From: an uncultured Synechococcus sp.
GTDB taxonomy: Bacteria; Cyanobacteriota; Cyanobacteriia; Phormidesmidales; Phormidesmidaceae
NCBI GenBank assembly: GCA_937911865.1
Contig: CALDSK010000181.1
Coordinates: 1 to 36,438, forward strand
DNA: 36,438 nt
Direction: 5' to 3'
Part shown: positions 24,901 through 32,620 of the stretch, in pieces
Numbering within the stretch: position 1 is the stretch's first letter
Layout of the letters: the number at the start of each line of letters is the position of its first letter
The notes under the pieces: model-generated
The model's input: the letters and a program-made list of their open reading frames with translations, nothing else
Told to the model about the DNA's origin: nothing
Database searches by the model: none
Position numbers and translations under genes: made by a program

Positions 24901-27258
24901 ATGGAATTTTCGATCGCGTCACTTCTCGCTAATGTTTCTAGCGACAAGTTAGTTACTGTCAAAACATTAGAGAAAAAGCTGAACTGCAGTGGCTCCCAAG
25001 ATCTGCAAATTGCTCTAGATGCCCTTGAGCGCACTCAAGTCTTAGAAAGGTCGCGCGGTAAGTATCGCCGGTTAGAAGATGAAGATGTCATTGAAGGCAA
25101 GCTGAGATGTTCGAGTAAAGGGTTTTGCTTTGCTATTCAAGACGAAGAAGGGGCTGACGATATCTATGTGCGAGAGTCTCAGCTGAATAGTGCCTGGAAT
25201 GGTGATCGCGTACTGGTAAAAGTCACGAAAGATGGCAGCCGTCGCCGCAGCCCGGAAGGTGAGGTTAAGCTGATATTAGAGCGTGCCAATGCTTCTGTGT
25301 TGGCAAAAGTAAAAGTCGAGGAGCCAGATGACGAAGATGAGTCGCCGCAGTTCAAAGCTGTTCCTCTAGACGATCGGCTGCTGTTTGAATTAGATATTAC
25401 TGAGAGTGAAGAAGACCTCGCTGATTCGAACGACCATCTGATTCACGTCGAAATCACCCGCTATCCGATCGCTCAATATCCGCCTCAGGGCAAAGTCTCT
25501 AGTATCTTAGGCAGCGACGCGGAAGATGCTGCTGATATTGATATTGTTTATTGCAAACATGACCTGCCTCGGATTTTTTCTGAGGAAGTGTTTATTGCGG
25601 CCCGTGGGCTTCCTAACCGGGTGCGCAAAGCCGATATCAAAGGCCGAGAAGACCTGCGAGACCAAACCTTTTTGACGATCGATAGTCCTAGCTCCAAAGT
25701 GATTGATGATGCTTTGAGCCTAGAAATTACAGATGATGGCTATCGCCGGCTGGGCGTGCATGTGTCTGATGTGGCTCACTACGTGCAGCCGAACGATGTC
25801 ATTGACAGAGAAGCTCGGCGACGAGGCAGTGCGGTGTATTTGGGCGATGAAGTGGTGCCGATGCTGCCGCCGCCGATTCCAAACGCGCTTTGTTCCCTTA
25901 TTCCTGATAAAGACCGACTGGCGATTTCACTACTGATTACCTTGGACGATGACGGCCAGGTAATTGAATACGAAATCCAACCTAGTGTTATTAAGGTGGA
26001 GCATAAGCTGAGCTATGAGCAGGCTCAGGCTATTTTGGTACGAGAGGATGATGACGAGCTAGAGAGTCTGGGCTTCGATCAAGATGATTTAGAAGAGTTT
26101 GAGCCGGTCATTGATCTAATTGATAGCTTGTATCAGCTGTCTCAAGAGGTGAAGCAAAAGCGGCATGAGCGCGGTTCGTTTGAACTAAACTTGCCCGATC
26201 ACGTTTTTCCTCCCGAGGCCGAAGAGTTAGCAGAGTATCTTTCACCGAAGTTTCAATATGACGATGAGGGCTCACTAGGGGCGATGGTGGTTTCTTCGGC
26301 GCTGCCTGCCCGCATTATTGTGACGGAGTTTATGCTGCTTGCTAACCAGCTGGTTGCTAAGCATATCAAAGAGCTGGGTATTCCAGGGCTATACCGAATT
26401 CACCGTGCACCGGATTTAACGGATGTTCAAGAGCTGATTAAGCTGGCGAACAACATGGATCTAGAGCTCAATCTGGAGGATGAGGAGGATGTTCATTCGG
26501 CTGACTATCGTAACTTTACAGAGCAGTTTGCCGATTCTAATGCTGAAAAAGTGCTGACTTACCTGCTGTTAGCGACCTTAAAGCCTGCGCTGTATAGCGC
26601 TCAGCCAGGTCCTCACTTTGGCCTAGCGTTAGATGAGGCTTATACCCACTTCGCCTCTCCCGGGCGTCGCTATGCAGATTTGCTGGTGCATCGGCTGCTG
26701 CATGCGGTGTTTGAACATGGGCGCGATCGCCGTTCCACTCGCTCAAAAGATAAGGTCAATTTGCGCCATAGCTCCTGTCACGGCAACATCAATTGGGCCG
26801 TTCTCCCCCCTGCCGTTCAGCAGGAAATGGAAGAGCAGCTATCACGCACTCCAATTAAGCTCACAGAGCGAGAGCGCATTGCGCAAGATGCAGAATCTGA
26901 TCTGGAAGGCTTAAAGAAAGCTGCCTTTATGCAGGCTCATACCGGTGAAGTCTTCCAGGGGTTGATTACGGGTGTTCAGTCTTACGGTTTCTTTGTTGAA
27001 TTAGAAGAGCTGCTGGTAGAGGGACTGGTTCATGTCAGTTCGCTTAAAGATGATTGGTATGAGTACCGCTCGCGGCAGCAAAAGCTGGTGGGTCGTAAGA
27101 ATCGGCAGCAGTATCGATTGGGCGATCGCGTAGAAGTTCAGGTGAAAAGCGTCGATTACTACCGACAGCAAATTGACCTGGTTGCCGTTGGCGGCGGGAG
27201 CGAGGCCACCGAGGACGACAATGGCGATGCCAGCGAGAATGGTGCAGAAGAAGAGTGA
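24901..27258 (+). CDS. RNase II/RNase R-family 3'-5' exoribonuclease
   Basis: The 785-residue protein has a small N-terminal winged-helix-like part, a cold-shock domain (about 68-115, EGKLRCSSKGFCFAI), an RNB catalytic domain (about 250-580) and a C-terminal S1 domain (about 682-765, GEVFQGLITGVQSYGFFVE). RNB landmarks are FLTIDSP, REARRRGSAVYL, and HFASPGRRYADLLVHRLL with the catalytic Arg. In the metal-binding motif normally holding four Asp, three are present (Asp261, Asp269, Asp270) but the second is Val267, so activity may be altered. It would degrade mRNA and structured RNA in the cytoplasm. Acidic inserts (EEPDDEDES, SEEDLADSND) and an acidic tail enlarge it. The stop overlaps the ubiX start by 4 nt (GTGA), indicating translational coupling. 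Symbols rnr or rnb are both possible. Confidence 0.9.
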   Translation: MEFSIASLLANVSSDKLVTVKTLEKKLNCSGSQDLQIALDALERTQVLERSRGKYRRLEDEDVIEGKLRCSSKGFCFAIQDEEGADDIYVRESQLNSAWNGDRVLVKVTKDGSRRRSPEGEVKLILERANASVLAKVKVEEPDDEDESPQFKAVPLDDRLLFELDITESEEDLADSNDHLIHVEITRYPIAQYPPQGKVSSILGSDAEDAADIDIVYCKHDLPRIFSEEVFIAARGLPNRVRKADIKGREDLRDQTFLTIDSPSSKVIDDALSLEITDDGYRRLGVHVSDVAHYVQPNDVIDREARRRGSAVYLGDEVVPMLPPPIPNALCSLIPDKDRLAISLLITLDDDGQVIEYEIQPSVIKVEHKLSYEQAQAILVREDDDELESLGFDQDDLEEFEPVIDLIDSLYQLSQEVKQKRHERGSFELNLPDHVFPPEAEELAEYLSPKFQYDDEGSLGAMVVSSALPARIIVTEFMLLANQLVAKHIKELGIPGLYRIHRAPDLTDVQELIKLANNMDLELNLEDEEDVHSADYRNFTEQFADSNAEKVLTYLLLATLKPALYSAQPGPHFGLALDEAYTHFASPGRRYADLLVHRLLHAVFEHGRDRRSTRSKDKVNLRHSSCHGNINWAVLPPAVQQEMEEQLSRTPIKLTERERIAQDAESDLEGLKKAAFMQAHTGEVFQGLITGVQSYGFFVELEELLVEGLVHVSSLKDDWYEYRSRQQKLVGRKNRQQYRLGDRVEVQVKSVDYYRQQIDLVAVGGGSEATEDDNGDASENGAEEE

Positions 27259-27866
27259 AGCCATTAATTCTTGGCGTTAGCGGTGCCTCTGGCATGATCT
27301 ACGCTGTTCGCGCTCTCAAGCATCTACTCGCCGCAGACTATTGTGTCGAACTCGTCGCGTCTCGGGCTTCCCAACAGGTGTGGCAGCAAGAACATGGCAC
27401 ACCCATGCCAACTAACTTGGAGCAGCAGCAAACCTGGTGGCGTGAGCAAGCAGGCGTCGAAGGCTCTGGTCAGCTAACTTGTCATGCCTGGGGCAACGTA
27501 GGCGCGGGGATTGCCAGCGGTTCTTACCGGGCGCTGGGTATGGTGGTGATGCCTTGTAGTATGAGCACTGTCGGAAAAATAGCAGCTGGCCTTAGCTCGG
27601 ATTTACTAGAGCGCGCGGCCGATGTGCAGATTAAAGAGGGGCGATCGCTAGTCTTAGTGCCCAGAGAAACGCCGTTGAGCCTGATCCATCTGCGTAACCT
27701 GACGACCCTAGCTGAGGTGGGGGTTCGGATTGTTCCGGCTGCACCTGCCTGGTATCACAAGCCTCAGACGATTAACGATCTTGTCGATTTTGTGGTAGCT
27801 AGAGCCCTGGATCAGCTTGCGATAGACTGTGTACCATTACGGCGATGGAAAGACGGAGATCTATAA
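27255..27866 (+). CDS. ubiX: Flavin prenyltransferase UbiX
   Basis: UbiX attaches a dimethylallyl group to FMN to make prenylated FMN, the cofactor of UbiD decarboxylases (in cyanobacteria used in plastoquinone synthesis). The 203-residue flavoprotein shows LILGVSGASGMIYAVRAL (FMN-binding N-terminus, about 4-21), the MPCSMSTVGKIAAGLSSDL block (about 99-117), RAADVQIKEGRSLVLVPRETPLS (split; the R-E-T-P motif contacts phosphate) and LTTLAEVGVRIVPAAPAWYH. All key family motifs are intact and length is normal. Its GTG start overlaps the stop of the exoribonuclease gene by 4 nt. The LapA-like gene follows after 3 nt, so the three form one transcription unit. Confidence 0.94.
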   Translation: MKPLILGVSGASGMIYAVRALKHLLAADYCVELVASRASQQVWQQEHGTPMPTNLEQQQTWWREQAGVEGSGQLTCHAWGNVGAGIASGSYRALGMVVMPCSMSTVGKIAAGLSSDLLERAADVQIKEGRSLVLVPRETPLSLIHLRNLTTLAEVGVRIVPAAPAWYHKPQTINDLVDFVVARALDQLAIDCVPLRRWKDGDL

Positions 27867-27869
27867 GTC

Positions 27870-29150
27870 ATGCCCCGACTGATTATCTTGCTGCTGACAG
27901 TGGCCGCTTTGTCCATTTTGACGCTACAGAACTTGGCAAGAGAAAGCGCGGTGCCCTTAGTGGTAATGGGACAAACCGTCGCAGAGAGTTTTCCGCTGGG
28001 ACTGCTGTTGCTAATCTCGGTTGCGATTGGCTCGTTGCTGACTCTTATTTTGTATGGACTAGTAGGCCTACAGCGCCCGCCTGAGAGCAAGTATCGGCCA
28101 ATGGGTAGACGGGTGCCCTATCCCCCCGATAGCCCTGGCAGTACAACGCTGCCTGCTTCTGGGCCTAGCTCTGATTACACGCCGCAACCAGCGTATGGCG
28201 ATCGCTACAGTAGCAGCTCTTCTGCTTTTGTCACCGAGCCAAACGTTACTGAGCCAGATATCAATAAACCAGCCGGCAAACCTGATTCAGCGCCAGGCAG
28301 CACACCCGATCCAGCATCAAAGCCGTTTATTACACCGCCACAAGACACCCCTCCGCAGGATAGATCGCCGCGAGATAGTGCTGCTTTTCAACCTGATTCT
28401 GCTGACTCTTCCAGCAGCTATTTCAGCCAGGAACCTGCTTCGGAGCCGTCTTCTTCTGATTTGCGATCGCGTTCCTTTGCTCAGAAGCCGCTGGCGGGAC
28501 TTAAATCCACTCTAGGCCTGGGTAAAAAAAAAGATCGTAAGCCCACCTCAGACGAGCCTGCTAAGCCCATCGGTGATGACTGGGGACAGCTCCGTACGAC
28601 GGCGCAGCGAAACAGCTGGGAAGTAAATAAGAACGATTCATCTCGGTTAGAAGAAGGAGCAAAAAGCCTGTTTAACTTTGGGCGTAACGTTGGCGCTAAT
28701 GCAGGACGGCTAGCGGAAGATATTGCAAGCGGTTGGAATAATCAAGGCCAGTCTGGACAAGGCCAATCTGTGCAAGGCCGTTCGGATGAGCGCTATGTAG
28801 ATCGTTATGAGTCAGCCGGTTATGAGTCAGCCGGTTATGAGTCTTATGTGGGTGATGACAGCCTAGATCGAGGCTGGGAAAACTTTGACGACTATAGCGA
28901 TCCGCCGCCAGACTACAGATCATCAGACTATCAAGCGTCCGATCGGCGAACCTACGGCGATAGTCTGTATGGCTCGACCGTAGAAGGCGGCCCAGAGGGA
29001 CCGTACCCTTATGACGACGAGAGGCTGAATGAATTGGGCCCAGACGGCGTTTACGAAGCGGACTATCGTGTGATTGAGCCTCCCTCTAAGCCGCTGACAG
29101 AGCCGCTGACAGAGACCGATGAGTTGGACGATGATACTCGTCAGCGGTAG
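27870..29150 (+). CDS. LapA-domain-like membrane protein with long disordered tail
   Basis: The first ~70 residues of this 426-residue protein have two membrane helices (about 4-21 and 43-66) with a short loop and a central Asn (LTLQNLARES), the pattern of the LapA/DUF1049 domain. The rest is hydrophilic and low in complexity: Pro/Ser/Asp-rich to about 190, a basic patch (LGLGKKKDRK, about 215-224), then an Asp/Tyr/Ser-rich tail ending in short repeats (YESAG, encoded by 15-bp units at 28804-28843). It resembles conserved cyanobacterial proteins that follow ubiX only in layout; function is unknown. It starts 3 nt after ubiX, so it is in the same unit. A short frame inside (28195-28515) is a shadow. 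Confidence 0.75.
   Translation: MPRLIILLLTVAALSILTLQNLARESAVPLVVMGQTVAESFPLGLLLLISVAIGSLLTLILYGLVGLQRPPESKYRPMGRRVPYPPDSPGSTTLPASGPSSDYTPQPAYGDRYSSSSSAFVTEPNVTEPDINKPAGKPDSAPGSTPDPASKPFITPPQDTPPQDRSPRDSAAFQPDSADSSSSYFSQEPASEPSSSDLRSRSFAQKPLAGLKSTLGLGKKKDRKPTSDEPAKPIGDDWGQLRTTAQRNSWEVNKNDSSRLEEGAKSLFNFGRNVGANAGRLAEDIASGWNNQGQSGQGQSVQGRSDERYVDRYESAGYESAGYESYVGDDSLDRGWENFDDYSDPPPDYRSSDYQASDRRTYGDSLYGSTVEGGPEGPYPYDDERLNELGPDGVYEADYRVIEPPSKPLTEPLTETDELDDDTRQR
28804..28843 (+). repeat. 15-bp tandem repeat in the LapA-like gene
   Basis: The unit GTTATGAGTCAGCCG occurs at 28804-28818 and 28819-28833 with a partial third copy to 28843, giving YESAGYESAGYES. Confidence 0.9.
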
Positions 29151-29281
29151 ACAATTAGTAGTCAGTACTCAGTTTTCCTCTATGGAAATGAGCCTGTTGC
29201 TATATCGGTAACCGGTAGAATATGACCGTATTTTGTCGTTATTGTGTTATTTAGTGTTCTGCCGAATCGCTAGAGTTTGTA

Positions 29282-31021
29282 ATGGCTATGCCAGCTACCC
29301 AACCTATCTCTCAACGCTATACGGCTGGTAGCTGTGTTCTCAGTGTAGTGTGGCAGCCTGCGGCCTTATCTCAGTGGACCGATCGGCCGATTGCAAAGCA
29401 GCTAACGTTTCAGATTTGGAGGCAGGCTGAGGTCGCGGCTGATACTGAAGCTGATAATGAAACCAACAAGGAAGAAAGAACGCTGATAGCTGAGGGCGAT
29501 CGCACGGAACTGCAGGCGGTCGCACAGTACTTTCAACAGCAAACCCGTCGCGTCTTAGCCCTAGCTAGTATCAACAGCGCCCCCAACAGAACTTCAGAAG
29601 AATCGTCAGCGCCTGCGCAACCACCGCCTAGCTTAAGCGCTAATCAACGGTTTAGTTATCTACAGCTTTGCGATATCAACAGTGTGCTTAGTCAGTACGA
29701 GCAGACTGCGCGTATTTTGCCCGTTGAGTTGCCCGTCGAGCTACCGGTTGAACTGCCTATTGAACTGCCCGCTGAACTGCCTGCTGAACTGGCGGTTGAA
29801 CCGAATGAGGTGCCAAACGTGCCTCCTATTGATTTGGCTGCGATCGCAACGGCCAAGCCAGCTACCGATAACGTTGTTTCATTAGATGCCACGCGTCGTC
29901 GCGCTAGCAGTACCCGTAGGCGACGCGCTCGTAAAAATGTAGGTATGTGGGCTAGCTCCGCCGCTGCCGCTTTATTTGTAGTGGGTCTAACGTCTACACT
30001 CATTTCTCGCGATCCAACGCTGGAAGAAATCAGCGTCACGTCTGATTCTGCAGTGTCAGAAACTGAGCAGGGCAGATCGCATTCTGGCGCTTCGCCGTCC
30101 GAGACTTTATCACCTGAAACTTTACCGCCTGAGCCCCTATCGGCTGAAAGCCGTCCGGAAGCGTCTGAAGGTGCTGCTGAAGACAGCTCTGAAAGTTTAG
30201 CTAGCCCTACGCTCACACCTGAGCGTAGGGCTAGCTCTCAGTCTCCCGATACCTTCGAAGCGCGTGAATCTTTACCCGAATCCTCGTCCGATACGTCAGC
30301 TTTGCCAGCACCCGCGGAACAATCACCTGTAGAAAAAGTGCCCGCAGAACAGGCACCTGTAGAACAAGCGGCACCAGAACAATCGCCAACGGAGCAAAAG
30401 CCACCAGAACAAGCGCTGCCACCAGATCCTGCACCCGTAGAAGCTGCTGGGCCGAGAGTCCCTGTCTTAGACGAGCCTGCACCTACTAATGGAGATACTG
30501 CAGACAGTGAATCATTTGCTGATATTGAGCCAGTTGCCGGTGAATCTACCTCACGATCGGGCTCTGAGCGTCGCACGCCAGTAAGCGAACGGATGGCTTT
30601 ACCTCAGGAATCTCAGGTAGAGAGTGCCGAGACACAAGAGAGTGCCAGTATAGAGCGCGCTACTGTGGCTCCGCCTGCGCCTGCAAGTGCCAGTTCGCCT
30701 TTAGACGCGGCTCTAGCAGATGCTTCTGAAGACAACCAGGCGATTACTCAGGTCCAAACTTATTTTCAACAGAAGTGGCAGGGTGGCAGCGTAGGACCGC
30801 TATCCTATCGGTTAGCGCTTTCTGATACGGGTGAAGTGATGAGCTTTACTGCGCTTAATGAGGCGTCTGAGACGTATCGCGATCGCCTTTTACCCGCAGA
30901 GGCACTGCCAACTTTTCCACCTTCAAATGTCTCTGAAGATGCATCCAGCAGTAGTGCTCAAGGCCAAGTGCTACGAATTGTGTTTACTCAAGACGGCTTG
31001 GTTGAAGTGTCCGCTTTTTAG
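29282..31021 (+). CDS. DUF4335-like protein with one membrane segment
   Basis: A 579-residue protein. The N-terminal ~145 residues (SQRYTAGSCVLSV, SQWTDRPIAKQLTFQIW, then LQLCDINSVLSQYE) fit my recollection of the cyanobacterial DUF4335 domain. A 12-bp repeat tract codes for VELP/AELP units (about residues 148-174). A basic patch (RRRASSTRRRRARKN) precedes one membrane helix (about 224-241), and a very Pro/Glu/Ser-rich spacer follows to about 470. The last ~95 residues form a folded domain (VQTYFQQKWQ... VLRIVFTQDGLVEVSAF) that may be exposed outside the membrane. Function is unknown. A 17-bp perfect hairpin lies inside the coding sequence (30199-30236). The domain assignment is from memory and moderate in confidence; the gene itself is secure. 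Confidence 0.7.
   Translation: MAMPATQPISQRYTAGSCVLSVVWQPAALSQWTDRPIAKQLTFQIWRQAEVAADTEADNETNKEERTLIAEGDRTELQAVAQYFQQQTRRVLALASINSAPNRTSEESSAPAQPPPSLSANQRFSYLQLCDINSVLSQYEQTARILPVELPVELPVELPIELPAELPAELAVEPNEVPNVPPIDLAAIATAKPATDNVVSLDATRRRASSTRRRRARKNVGMWASSAAAALFVVGLTSTLISRDPTLEEISVTSDSAVSETEQGRSHSGASPSETLSPETLPPEPLSAESRPEASEGAAEDSSESLASPTLTPERRASSQSPDTFEARESLPESSSDTSALPAPAEQSPVEKVPAEQAPVEQAAPEQSPTEQKPPEQALPPDPAPVEAAGPRVPVLDEPAPTNGDTADSESFADIEPVAGESTSRSGSERRTPVSERMALPQESQVESAETQESASIERATVAPPAPASASSPLDAALADASEDNQAITQVQTYFQQKWQGGSVGPLSYRLALSDTGEVMSFTALNEASETYRDRLLPAEALPTFPPSNVSEDASSSSAQGQVLRIVFTQDGLVEVSAF
29719..29802 (+). repeat. 12-bp repeat tract in the DUF4335-like gene
   Basis: About seven 12-bp units related to GTTGAACTGCCC code for a run of (V/I/A)EL(P/A) tetrapeptides. 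Copies differ mainly at third positions. Confidence 0.85.
30199..30236. repeat. 17-bp perfect inverted repeat inside a coding sequence
   Basis: The arms 30199-30215 (AGCTAGCCCTACGCTCA) and 30220-30236 are exactly complementary around a CACC loop. The mRNA could form a very stable hairpin in the Pro/Glu/Ser-rich spacer of the DUF4335-like protein, coding for ASPTLTPERRA. Confidence 0.95.
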
Positions 31022-31070
31022 CCAGATCGAGCTTGCAAGAGCTTAAAGAATTTGATGGGTCTTAGCTTGC

Positions 31071-31505
31071 TTATTTAGCCTTACGGTTAGCAGCCTTCTT
31101 TCTACGTCTTTGTACGGCAGTGAGTGACTTTTCGACAGGGAATCCGACGACAGGAATAACTTGATTAATGCGATCGCGCTCGCGATCGCGCAGTTCTGTA
31201 TAGTCCATCCGATGAATGCAGTCTACCGGGCAGGTATCTATCGCCTCTTGAATCAGTTCATCAGAATCACCATCCTGGCGGATGACTCTGGCTCGTCCGT
31301 AATCTGGCTCTATGTAAAACGTATTGCGAGCAACGTGGGCGCAGTGGGTGCAGCCGATGCATGTGACCTCATCGACATAGACGCCGTTTTGGCGAAGCGA
31401 TCCACCCAGTTCGGGTTCTAAACCAGTTCGTAGCTGAGCTGAGCGTAGCTGACCACCCAATTCGGGTTCTAAACCTGAGCGGTCGGATGCTTGACTATCG
31501 GCCAT
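31071..31505 (-). CDS. 4Fe-4S ferredoxin (DnaJ-ferredoxin/Fer4_13-like)
   Basis: The 144-residue protein has a ferredoxin core at about residues 44-100: YVDEVTCIGCTHCAHVARN, then DYGRARVIRQDGDSDEL and IDTCPVDCIH. Cysteines CxxCxxC plus the CP cysteine can bind one [4Fe-4S] cluster, with a fifth Cys in CPVDC. The same core occurs in cyanobacterial small ferredoxins and in plant DnaJ-ferredoxins. The N-terminal ~40 residues hold a 17-residue tandem duplication (GLEPELGGQLRS / GLEPELGGSLRQ) produced by a 51-bp repeat, and the C-terminus is basic (RRRKKAANRKAK). The ATG at 31505 is the first in the frame. It lies downstream of ycf35 on the same strand, 166 nt away, with a strong hairpin between. 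Electron partner is unknown. Confidence 0.88.
   Translation of the reverse strand: MADSQASDRSGLEPELGGQLRSAQLRTGLEPELGGSLRQNGVYVDEVTCIGCTHCAHVARNTFYIEPDYGRARVIRQDGDSDELIQEAIDTCPVDCIHRMDYTELRDRERDRINQVIPVVGFPVEKSLTAVQRRRKKAANRKAK
31402..31475 (-). repeat. 51-bp tandem duplication in the ferredoxin N-terminus
   Basis: The block at 31402-31424 recurs at 31453-31475 with one difference, an offset of 51 nt (17 codons). The frame is preserved and the unit GLEPELGG is repeated. Confidence 0.9.
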
Positions 31506-31539
31506 AGGAAATTTCGCTATTAGAAGATTGCCAAATAAA

Positions 31540-31596
31540 TGGGGGAATCAGGAATGACGGTCTTGCGTAGACTGCCGTGAATTCCTGATTCCCCCA
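31540..31596. terminator. 16-bp perfect hairpin downstream of ycf35
   Basis: TGGGGGAATCAGGAAT (31540-31555) pairs perfectly with 31581-31596; the 25 nt between can form a further imperfect stem. On the minus strand it is followed by TTTATTTGG, so it may terminate or attenuate ycf35 transcription before the ferredoxin gene. A third element, CAGTCTACGC at 31644-31653, is complementary to 31565-31574 in the loop. Confidence 0.7.
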
Positions 31597-31671
31597 TCGC
31601 GTTAATAATTTAAAGTTTTTCGCCATCAGACTCGGCGTAAAGCCAGTCTACGCAAACAGTCTAAACGACTC

Positions 31672-32064
31672 TTAGGCGCCCCAACGCTGGAGTACCAAGC
31701 GAATAGATCCATCTTCGTTATTGACTTTCTCAGCAACCTGAAAGCCTTGGTTTGCCGACTCACTCAGTACTGTGTGATAAGCGTAGCGCTGAGTCACCTG
31801 ATTGATGAACCCTTCTACAGACAGAGGCTGCTGCCAGTACTGTAAGTCAGCAACTAGCTCATAATCTCCAGTTTGCTCATTGCGCTTAAATCCGACGTCG
31901 TAGCCGTTCTCTTGCTCAATGACAACTTCGGCAGTTTCCGTGTCGCCCTGATAGCCCCGCACAGCCTTAGGACCTGCTTGCCAGCTGATACCCGTATCAT
32001 TCAGCGCTAGCTGCAAAGACGAAAGGTTGCGAAGCTTGGTTTTGATTTGGCTAAAGTGAGACAT
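31672..32064 (-). CDS. ycf35: Ycf35 / DUF1257 protein
   Basis: This 130-residue protein begins MSHFSQIKTKLRNLSSLQLAL, the hallmark start of Ycf35 (DUF1257), a family found in cyanobacteria and red-algal plastids and scattered in other bacteria. Other matching segments are VRGYQGDTETAEVVI, GYDVGFKRNEQTGDYELVADLQYW and INQVTQRYAYHTVL. It is soluble, without cysteines or membrane segments. The function is not established. Upstream on the same strand is the DUF2997 gene (126 nt gap) and downstream the ferredoxin gene, an association I believe recurs in cyanobacteria. The ATG at 32064 is unambiguous. Confidence 0.92.
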   Translation of the reverse strand: MSHFSQIKTKLRNLSSLQLALNDTGISWQAGPKAVRGYQGDTETAEVVIEQENGYDVGFKRNEQTGDYELVADLQYWQQPLSVEGFINQVTQRYAYHTVLSESANQGFQVAEKVNNEDGSIRLVLQRWGA

Positions 32065-32157
32065 CTTAAGACCCGACTAAATGTGCAATGTAAAACTTGA
32101 AACAGCTCAGAAATAGACTCAAAAAAAGCGTCTAAGAAAAAATATCTCTACTAACTA

Positions 32158-32197
32158 CATCTTTACTGAACTACCAGCATCTTTACTGAACTACCAG
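32158..32197 (-). repeat. 20-bp tandem duplication spanning the DUF2997 stop codon
   Basis: CATCTTTACTGAACTACCAG occurs exactly twice in tandem (32158-32177, 32178-32197). The right copy contains the DUF2997 stop codon (CTA at 32191-32193, read TAG on the minus strand), so the left copy is a duplicated 3' end of the gene. Confidence 0.95.
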
Positions 32198-32412
32198 CGA
32201 CTTCCTAACACCTGGGTCGGCAGAGAAGTGCGATTAGCACTCTCTACCTGAACTGGCTGAGCGTAATACTCAGAAGACTTTTGATGGGCAACTACGTCAC
32301 CTAACTGCACTTCGATCGCAGCGGTGACCTCGGCGCAAGAGGTTCCCATAATCCCGGTAACCATCTCTTTCACGCGGCCATCGGGATAGATTACAAACTC
32401 AAGCGTTTCCAT
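32191..32412 (-). CDS. DUF2997 protein
   Basis: A 73-residue soluble protein reading METLEFVIYPDGRVKEMV, then GIMGTSCAEVTAAIEVQLGDVV, characteristic of the DUF2997 family, which usually accompanies Ycf35/DUF1257. One conserved Cys occurs in the SCAEVT motif. I chose the ATG at 32412 because the family begins at METLEF; an in-frame ATG at 32439 would add nine residues with no ribosome site. It is the first gene of the minus-strand set DUF2997, ycf35, ferredoxin. It is divergent from narM, sharing a 208 nt spacer. Confidence 0.85.
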   Translation of the reverse strand: METLEFVIYPDGRVKEMVTGIMGTSCAEVTAAIEVQLGDVVAHQKSSEYYAQPVQVESANRTSLPTQVLGSRW

Positions 32413-32489
32413 AAATCGAGTTGTCCCAAGAGAAGACATCAAAGGAAAATTTACGCACAGTCAATAGGCACTATGTTGCCTTTATCGTA

Positions 32490-32522
32490 GTGAACATCCC
32501 TAAATTTAACTAGGGATATCAC
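32490..32522. promoter_or_regulatory. Dyad in the DUF2997/narM divergent spacer
   Basis: ATCCCTA (32496-32502) and TAGGGAT (32511-32517) form a perfect 7-bp dyad around 8 nt, flanked further out by GTG (32490-32492) and CAC (32520-32522). It is placed between divergent starts and could bind a regulator of either. It does not fit the NtcA consensus GTA-N8-TAC. Confidence 0.4.
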
Positions 32523-32620
32523 TGCAAAACTTAACAGTTTTTAGCAATTGATGAGAGTGACGTACCTTATTACTATAAGCCTCTCTTAACCTTTTTTGAA
32601 CCCAACTCCTGCTCGAACCT

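Noticed and set aside
29692..30576. Long minus-strand frames inside the DUF4335-like gene
   Set aside because: Ser/Gly/Ala-rich products mirror the repetitive Glu/Pro/Ser coding strand; they are composition artefacts.
32443..32620. NtcA binding site in front of narM
   Set aside because: Only GTACCTTATTAC was close (spacing of 6 rather than 8), so the consensus is not met.
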